From an uncultured Erysipelotrichaceae bacterium (GTDB taxonomy: Bacteria > Bacillota_I > Bacilli_A > Erysipelotrichales > Erysipelotrichaceae), in NCBI GenBank assembly GCA_947175465.1, contig CAMWMY010000030.1:1-10590 (forward strand): DNA of 10,590 nt, given 5' to 3'. The first letter of the stretch is position 1. Each line of letters starts with the position of its first letter. This document shows positions 5,558 to 10,590 of the stretch, piece by piece. The position numbers were made by a program, and so were the translations under genes. The notes under the pieces were generated by a model that ran no database searches, had not been told where the DNA came from, and worked only from the letters and a program-made list of their open reading frames with translations.

Positions 5558-6278
5558 TCTTTAAAACCTTTTTTATTTGCTCATGCATATGCATTGCATC
5601 TTTCGTTGTATATATTTCTAATTGGTTTTCTGTATCACTTTTATAAAATGAAAATTGATGAGCAATAGCCTCATTAGAATCAAAAATATCGACATCTATA
5701 ATATTTTTGATGTAATTCTTTAAAATAGGGTAATGCGTACATCCAAGTATAATAGCATCTACACTTCCTATATAAGGTTGTAAATACTCTTGCAATACTT
5801 TTTGCACTTGCTCTTGGGAACTATTTTCCTCAATCATAGGAACTAGTTTAGGACATGCCAATTCAATAATTTCAGCACTACATATTTTTTTTAGTGTTTT
5901 TTGATAGGCCTGTTTTTGGACAGTAGCATGAGTAGCTAAAACAAGAATTCTTTGCTTTTCTGTTTGCTTAAGCTGGCAACATGTTGTTTCGATAATATCA
6001 TAAATATGCATTTGAGGATACGCATTGCGTAATTCATGCAATACATTGGCACATAATGTGTTGCATGCGATAACCACTTCTTGCACTTGACGCTGATATA
6101 AATATTGCATCATACGTAATCCATAATGTAACAATTCTTCTTTGCTGCAATCACCATAAGGAGCATGCTCTTGATCTCCTATATAAATGTAATGTGCCTG
6201 AGGATGTACTTTTTGCAAAGCTTCTAAAACAAGTAGACCACCTAAGCCAGAATCAACAACACCTATTTTTCTATTCAT
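5523..6278 (-). CDS. murI: Glutamate racemase MurI
   Basis: A 251-aa cytoplasmic enzyme that interconverts L- and D-glutamate without a cofactor, supplying D-Glu for peptidoglycan (MurD substrate). The two catalytic cysteines are present: Cys72 in ACNT (71-74) and Cys180 in GCTHYP (179-184). Asp9-Ser10 in VDSGLGGL and the APYGD loop (39-43) are also in place. After ACNT the sequence reads LCANVL where most MurI proteins have small residues such as ASA, a minor oddity. The length is slightly under the usual 260-270. The ATG overlaps the last 8 nt of the upstream VanY-like gene. An AGGAG lies about 15 nt upstream, farther than ideal, so translational coupling is likely. The position between gerE and gerM matches racE of B. 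subtilis. Confidence 0.96.
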   Translation of the reverse strand: MNRKIGVVDSGLGGLLVLEALQKVHPQAHYIYIGDQEHAPYGDCSKEELLHYGLRMMQYLYQRQVQEVVIACNTLCANVLHELRNAYPQMHIYDIIETTCCQLKQTEKQRILVLATHATVQKQAYQKTLKKICSAEIIELACPKLVPMIEENSSQEQVQKVLQEYLQPYIGSVDAIILGCTHYPILKNYIKNIIDVDIFDSNEAIAHQFSFYKSDTENQLEIYTTKDAMHMHEQIKKVLKKDYPVSKLQLD

Positions 6279-7296
6279 TTTTAAATACCATTTCTCCTAA
6301 TGTTAATTGCTTTTCATACATTTCTTGAGCTACTTTTTCTCCTACATAACGTAACGTATAAGGCTGGTATTGCTTCCCTGTTATATTCTCTTTTCCCTTT
6401 GGATATCGGATAATAAAGCCAAACTTATGTGCATTTTCTGCTAACCACTGGGATTGCTTCGTTTCTACAAATTGCTCGATATCTTCTATACCAGCACTTC
6501 CTGCTGGAATAAAGCGTATAGTATATCCCAACTGGAATTCACTGCGACCTGGATAATCTTCATACGCAAGAAAAGAATCATGTCCATATTTCACTAATGC
6601 TTTTTCATAAATTTCAACTTGATCTTCATAAGAAATATATCCTGCATTAACAATCAAATCCCCACATGTTTTTCCATTGATTTCTTCTGCTGCACTACAC
6701 ATTTTTTGTAATGGTTCAACGACTTCTTTTTTAACATATACACCTTTTTTACTTTGATCGATAATCGGCTGTACAGTAGGGATATCCCTTAAGAGCTCTA
6801 AGTCTTTCGGTTCATACGTATATAATGTTTGATTAGAAGACAATAATAAATGCTGAGCAGAAGGGTTCGTAATTAAAGAAGCATTTTTAATAAAACGATC
6901 TCCCTTACGATAATATTCACTTAAAGTATCGTAAGAGTAATTCATTAATAGTGTTTCTAAATCGCCATACTTCATATGACTTTTAAAAGTATTAATAAAA
7001 TTTACAATTTTTGAAGGTTCGGCTTCTTGAACACTTTTGGCACGATGGTACCATAATGCATTATAAATTGTAAAACCTGGTTCTTCAATAAACGGTAAAA
7101 ATTCTTCTGGTTTAATTTGTTGTGCACTTAAAAAATTAATATCTTCCGTACTTAAATACTTTAAAATAATATCTCTATTTTCTTCTGTTGCATAAGTATA
7201 ACGTGCTAATTCATCATAATGTTTATTCATAATCACATAACATACAAGAAATAATGTAATTAAACTAGCAATAAACAACATTCGTTTCATTTTCAT
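6271..7296 (-). CDS. VanY-like membrane-anchored protein lacking all catalytic residues (predicted pseudoenzyme)
   Basis: A 341-aa protein with an N-terminal transmembrane segment (about 6-23), an extracytoplasmic region of unknown type (about 25-190) and a C-terminal VanY D-Ala-D-Ala carboxypeptidase domain (about 190-330). The VanY framework is clear: NAGYISYEDQ (217-226, normally SGYRS...Q), PGRSEFQLG (249-257, normally PG.SEHQ.G), a Trp284 followed by GFIIRYP (292-298), ITGKQY (305-310) and LRYVG (315-319). The active site is lost, however. The zinc ligands His, Asp and His are Phe254, Arg261 and Thr314, and the catalytic Glu is Gln311. It therefore should not hydrolyse peptidoglycan stems but may still bind them. 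The frame is intact, with a GAGGTG ribosome binding site 5 nt before the ATG, its own promoter and an 8-nt overlap with murI, all signs of a functional gene. Role unknown; a cell-wall or sporulation function is inferred from its neighbours. Confidence 0.88.
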   Translation of the reverse strand: MKMKRMLFIASLITLFLVCYVIMNKHYDELARYTYATEENRDIILKYLSTEDINFLSAQQIKPEEFLPFIEEPGFTIYNALWYHRAKSVQEAEPSKIVNFINTFKSHMKYGDLETLLMNYSYDTLSEYYRKGDRFIKNASLITNPSAQHLLLSSNQTLYTYEPKDLELLRDIPTVQPIIDQSKKGVYVKKEVVEPLQKMCSAAEEINGKTCGDLIVNAGYISYEDQVEIYEKALVKYGHDSFLAYEDYPGRSEFQLGYTIRFIPAGSAGIEDIEQFVETKQSQWLAENAHKFGFIIRYPKGKENITGKQYQPYTLRYVGEKVAQEMYEKQLTLGEMVFKNE

Positions 7297-7314
7297 AGCA
7301 ACACCTCATCTATT

Positions 7315-7343
7315 ATTATAGCATATTCTTTTTTTGATAGCAC
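7315..7343 (-). promoter_or_regulatory. Promoter of the vanY-like - murI unit
   Basis: On the - strand a perfect TATAAT (7315-7320) is preceded by TGC (7321-7323), an extended -10. The -35 position (7338-7343, GTGCTA) is poor. The predicted start near 7308 leaves a leader of only about 12 nt that begins close to the GAGGTG ribosome binding site (7302-7307). It lies after the gerE terminator, so this unit is transcribed separately. Confidence 0.6.
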
Positions 7344-7369
7344 TGTTATTTTAGGCTATGTAAACTTAT

Positions 7370-7393
7370 AAAAACCGCATCATAGCGGCTTTT
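7370..7393 (-). terminator. Terminator after gerE
   Basis: CCGC (7375-7378) pairs with GCGG (7385-7388), extended by four A-T pairs across a one-base bulge, with five T residues on the - strand (7370-7374). The stem touches the gerE stop codon. It closes the mutS2-uvrC-gerE unit before the next promoter. Confidence 0.6.
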
Positions 7394-7616
7394 ATAAATT
7401 TAATTCTTCCATTTTTAATAATTCAACTACAGCCTGTGCTCGTCCTTTCACACCAAGCTTAAGCATAACATTCGATATATGATTACGTACAGTTTTATCC
7501 GATATCTTCATCATATCTGCAATTTCTTTCGTACTGTAGTTTTGTATCAGCAGTTCAAACACCTGCTTTTCTCTTTGTGTTAAAATCGTTTGCGTATCCA
7601 TACCCCCTATGCTCAC
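7392..7616 (-). CDS. gerE: GerE-type LuxR-family transcription regulator
   Basis: A 74-aa protein consisting almost entirely of a LuxR-type helix-turn-helix, exactly the length of B. subtilis GerE, the late mother-cell regulator of spore-coat genes. The scanning helix is near TKEIADMMKI (29-38), and the recognition region KTVRNHISNVMLKLGVKGR (41-59) is nearly identical to the GerE sequence I recall. The C-terminal QAVVELLKMEEL also matches. There is no receiver or ligand-binding domain. The start is uncertain. GTG at 7616 gives full GerE length and has AGGA 10 nt upstream inside the uvrC stop. The ATG at 7601 (69 aa) has AGGTGA 11 nt upstream and a G-run directly before it. The gene follows uvrC by 12 nt and precedes the vanY-like and murI genes, as gerE precedes racE in B. 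subtilis. A sigma-K-like promoter motif lies just upstream. Confidence 0.9.
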   Translation of the reverse strand: MSIGGMDTQTILTQREKQVFELLIQNYSTKEIADMMKISDKTVRNHISNVMLKLGVKGRAQAVVELLKMEELNL

Positions 7617-7624
7617 CTACAATT

Positions 7625-7651
7625 TATCCTATGCATTACTTTCATTTTGGT
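7625..7651 (-). promoter_or_regulatory. Possible sigma-K-type promoter before gerE
   Basis: On the - strand CATAGGATA (7625-7633) fits the sigma-K -10 pattern CATAnnnTA, and an AC (7650-7651) lies 16 nt upstream, the spacing expected for the sigma-K -35. It overlaps the uvrC stop. In B. subtilis gerE is transcribed by sigma-K. The motif is short and such matches arise by chance in AT-rich DNA; its location is the main support. Confidence 0.35.
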
Positions 7652-9407
7652 CTGTATTATGTAAAACATTATGTATATTTTGAGCAATTTTCATAGGGAC
7701 AATATGGGCAATTTCTTCAAGTGTAGCTTCTTTTAAGCGTTTTAACGTTTTAAAGTGCTTCCAAATTTCTTTTTTACGCACCTCTCCAATACCTTCTACT
7801 TCATCTAAAATTGACTTTGTCATCGCTTTATTTCGAATTCTTTTATGGTAAGAAATCGCAAAACGGTGGACTTCATCTTGGATTTGTGTCAATAAGAAAA
7901 ATAAAGAACTATCTTTTCGAACCGGTATAATATTTCCATCTTGGTCCATAAGATTCGCTGTTCTGTGGTGATCATCTTTTACAAGTCCACATAAAAGTAG
8001 CGGGATATCCAAAGAAGTTAAAATTTCTTTTGCTGCTAAAATTTGTTGTAACCCACCATCTACAAGTAGGAGATCTGGAAATCTTCCTTTTTCTTTTAAT
8101 AATCGAAAATATCTTCGGTAAACAACTTCTTTCATAGAATCTAAATCACTCACATAAGTTCCAAGGCGAAATAAACGGTAATCCTGCTTTTTAGGCTCTC
8201 CATCTTGATAAACTACCATACCACTTACATTAAAGCTCCCTGCAATATGCGAATTATCAAAAATTTCAATACGATGAATTTCTTTCTTTAAAATATTACT
8301 TAACTCTTCCATCGCTTCTACTCGACGATGTTCCTTCCGCTCTACTAAATCAAATTTTTGCTTATGCGCATTTTTCGCATTTTCTACTACCATATCAACA
8401 AGTTTTAATTTATCCCCACGTATAGGCTGTACAATTTTCGTATCTAAAATATCTTGTAATTGCTCTATTTCATACGTATTTGGTAATAAAATTTCTTGTG
8501 GAAGTGGATGATTATTATAATATTGCAAAATAAAAGAAACAAATGCCTCTTCTTCACTTTCATATAAAGGCGTTACTGACAAGGTTCTTTCTAAAAGTTT
8601 TCCACCCCGTAAGAAAAAACCTTGAATCGATATATACCCTTTATCAACATAATATCCAAAAACATCACGATCTTTTCGATCTTTAAAATCAATTTGCTGT
8701 TTCGCTGTCACATGTTCAATCGCTTGAATCAATTCATGCTTTTCTTGCGCTTTTTCAAACTGTAATTGCATACTTGCTTCTTCCATTTCTTTTCGTAATG
8801 TTTCTAGCGTATCTTTAACATCCCCTTTTAAAAACTTTCGAATAGAAAGAGCCATATCCGTATAAACATCTTCTTCTAGTGTATGGATACAAGGTCCTAA
8901 ACACTGTCCAATATGATAATATAAACATTCTTTTTTAGGCAATGTTTTACATTTACGTAAAGGATATAATCGATTTAATAAAAGCATCGTTTGATAAGCT
9001 GCCCCACTATCTGGAAAGGGGCCAAAATATTCTGCCTTTCGATCTTTGGTATTTCTTACTACCTTTAATACAGGAGCTTTTTCTTTTGTTAGCTTAAGAT
9101 AAGGGTAGGATTTATCATCCATAAACATAATATTGTATGCAGGACTATATTTTTTAATAAAGTTAATTTCTAATAATAGAGCTTCTTTCTCACTTCTTGT
9201 CACAATGAATTCAAAATCATCAATTTGAGATACTAGTTTGGTTGTTTTAAAATCATGGGCTCCGACAAAATATTGACGAACACGATTTTTAAGCTTCTTT
9301 GCTTTTCCAACATAAATAATATCTCCTGCTTTATTTTTCATTAAATAACAACCAGGAAGAGCTGGCAAAAGAGCCAATTTATCCTGTATTTTATCCATAT
9401 TAGCCAT
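7629..9407 (-). CDS. uvrC: Excinuclease ABC subunit C (UvrC)
   Basis: A 592-aa cytoplasmic nuclease of nucleotide excision repair that makes both the 3' and 5' incisions around a lesion marked by UvrA/UvrB. Domains in order: GIY-YIG nuclease (about 15-95, with GCYL, IIYVG at 30-34, Arg42 and Glu80); a cysteine cluster (Cys153, 161, 169, 173) corresponding to the reported iron-sulfur site of E. coli UvrC; a UVR motif for UvrB contact (about 203-236); an RNase H-like endonuclease domain with Asp384 in EIFDNSH, Asp450 in LVDGG and His514 in DEVHRFAI; and a C-terminal helix-hairpin-helix pair (about 533-585). The length is normal for the family. The start at 9407 has GAGGG 7 nt upstream and overlaps the mutS2 stop by 8 nt, so the two are translationally coupled. 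Confidence 0.98.
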   Translation of the reverse strand: MANMDKIQDKLALLPALPGCYLMKNKAGDIIYVGKAKKLKNRVRQYFVGAHDFKTTKLVSQIDDFEFIVTRSEKEALLLEINFIKKYSPAYNIMFMDDKSYPYLKLTKEKAPVLKVVRNTKDRKAEYFGPFPDSGAAYQTMLLLNRLYPLRKCKTLPKKECLYYHIGQCLGPCIHTLEEDVYTDMALSIRKFLKGDVKDTLETLRKEMEEASMQLQFEKAQEKHELIQAIEHVTAKQQIDFKDRKDRDVFGYYVDKGYISIQGFFLRGGKLLERTLSVTPLYESEEEAFVSFILQYYNNHPLPQEILLPNTYEIEQLQDILDTKIVQPIRGDKLKLVDMVVENAKNAHKQKFDLVERKEHRRVEAMEELSNILKKEIHRIEIFDNSHIAGSFNVSGMVVYQDGEPKKQDYRLFRLGTYVSDLDSMKEVVYRRYFRLLKEKGRFPDLLLVDGGLQQILAAKEILTSLDIPLLLCGLVKDDHHRTANLMDQDGNIIPVRKDSSLFFLLTQIQDEVHRFAISYHKRIRNKAMTKSILDEVEGIGEVRKKEIWKHFKTLKRLKEATLEEIAHIVPMKIAQNIHNVLHNTDQNESNA

Positions 9408-10590
9408 GTGTTTTCCCTCGTTGTTTTAGGATAACGTTCGTTGCCCCTAAACCACCTTCACCTTGTCCAGCAACATGAAAGCTTTCCACAAGCTTATGCT
9501 TCTTTAAATATTTATGAATTCCTGAACGTAATGCTCCTGAACCATTTCCATGAATAATTCGTACACGATATACTTTGGCTAAAAGAGCATTATCTAAATA
9601 TTTATCAACCACAGCAATCGCCTCCTTCACATACATCCCAATAATATTCAATTCCATGGAAAAAGAAGTTTTTTTAATCGTCGTATAGCCTTTTTCTTTC
9701 TTTTTAGAAGATGGCTTTTCCAAAGGTTCCATGTCTTTTAATAAAGCTTTCATCTTTATACCATTCACTAAAATAGTGGCTTGCTCCTTATGCAGAGAAA
9801 CAATTTCACCATGATAATGGAAAGGTTTTAAATTTACATAATCCCCTATCGAAAAATGATAAATAGCTTGCTCCTTATTTTCGAAAGCTATCGGTTCTAG
9901 CTCATCTAATTCTTTTTTTAATGCAATATATTCATGTGGCTTACTATCTTTGGATAATTGTTTTAAATCATCAATAATCGTATCCGCTTGCTCTTTAATC
10001 GATTCCATATATTGTTGAGCTTCTATTTGCGCTTTTTCTATCCATGCTTCTTTTTGCTTATGCATTTGCTCTCTTTGCATTTCTAAATCTTTTTGTAATT
10101 GGTGAACATTGGCTATTTTTTCTTCTAACTGGTGTTTCAATTCATTATTTTCTTGAATAATGCTTTCTAATTTTTCACTTTGTTCATCCCACTTACTTCT
10201 TTGTTTCTCTTTAAAAGCTTTCGCTTCTTCAATAATAGAAGCATCTAATTGAAAACGAGCAGCTATTTCAAATGCATTGGAAGTTCCACTAATCCCTTCT
10301 CGATAATGATACGTTGGCTTCATCTCTTCCATATCAAAAGCAACACTTGATAATAATATACTTTCTTGTTGAGAAGCATAATTTTTTAACGCTGAAAAGT
10401 GAGTTGTAGCTAGCACCATAGCTTGCTTTTTTCGTAAATATGCTAGTAAAGCAACAGCTAATGCTTCTCCTTCTTTAGGATCTGTTCCTGATCCTAACTC
10501 ATCCAAAATAACTAATGAGTAATTTGTTACTTTCTTACAAATAAAAGAAAGTTTTGATAAATGAGAAGAAAACGTAGATAACGATTCTTG
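9400..10590 (-). CDS. mutS2: MutS2 (endonuclease MutS2/RqcU), 3' portion; 5' end outside the window
   Basis: The frame stays open to the window edge, so this is the last 396 codons of a protein that is usually about 780-790 aa. A TTG at 10504-10506 could be mistaken for a start but is the Leu inside the Walker B motif, LVILDELGSGTDP. Visible in order: the end of the ATPase domain (signature-like SLSTFSSH, Walker B, TTHFSALK); a long coiled coil rich in Glu, Lys and Gln (about 10000-10230); a KOW-like segment (SIGDYVNLKPFHYHGEIV); and a C-terminal Smr domain with HGNGSGALR and GEGGLGATNV. In B. subtilis MutS2 splits collided ribosomes; other homologues suppress recombination. The Smr box normally written LDLRG reads LNIIG here (9637-9651), losing the acidic and basic residues. 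The Walker A lies outside the window. Confidence 0.97.
   Translation of the reverse strand, partial: QESLSTFSSHLSKLSFICKKVTNYSLVILDELGSGTDPKEGEALAVALLAYLRKKQAMVLATTHFSALKNYASQQESILLSSVAFDMEEMKPTYHYREGISGTSNAFEIAARFQLDASIIEEAKAFKEKQRSKWDEQSEKLESIIQENNELKHQLEEKIANVHQLQKDLEMQREQMHKQKEAWIEKAQIEAQQYMESIKEQADTIIDDLKQLSKDSKPHEYIALKKELDELEPIAFENKEQAIYHFSIGDYVNLKPFHYHGEIVSLHKEQATILVNGIKMKALLKDMEPLEKPSSKKKEKGYTTIKKTSFSMELNIIGMYVKEAIAVVDKYLDNALLAKVYRVRIIHGNGSGALRSGIHKYLKKHKLVESFHVAGQGEGGLGATNVILKQRGKTHG

Overview
This is AT-rich DNA from a low-GC Gram-positive bacterium (Bacillota). Strong AGGAGG-type ribosome binding sites, sigma-A promoters with TGn extended -10 boxes, U-tailed terminators and the gene set all point that way. 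The cluster uvrC - gerE - murI - gerM - ysnB keeps the Bacillus subtilis order (uvrC ... gerE - racE - gerM - rph - ysnA - ysnB). GerE- and GerM-like proteins suggest an endospore former or a descendant of one. An Erysipelotrichia-type gut bacterium would fit, but that assignment is a guess.

Left part, + strand (1-3366): a tRNA-Arg(UCU) gene with its own promoter and terminator comes first. Next is an Lsa-family ABC-F antibiotic-resistance gene behind a 250-nt leader. That leader holds a seven-codon peptide and mutually exclusive hairpins ending in a terminator, which is a transcription attenuator. A glycosyltransferase gene follows, with its own near-consensus promoter and a structured leader, and ends at a clear terminator.

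Right part, - strand (3367-10590, read right to left): mutS2 (its 5' end lies outside the window) overlaps uvrC, and gerE follows 12 nt later, closed by a terminator. A new unit starts with a VanY-like membrane-anchored protein that overlaps murI (glutamate racemase). A terminator lies in the last codons of murI. Then come gerM and the phosphoesterase gene ysnB, another terminator, and a PaiA-type polyamine acetyltransferase gene that converges on the glycosyltransferase gene.

Taken together, the - strand combines DNA repair and ribosome-rescue genes (mutS2, uvrC), a late-sporulation regulator (gerE) and cell-wall or sporulation functions (vanY-like, murI, gerM). The + strand carries a drug-inducible-looking resistance gene beside a tRNA. 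The two most notable observations are the attenuator before lsa and the VanY-like protein, in which every zinc ligand and the catalytic Glu are replaced while the fold's other motifs remain.
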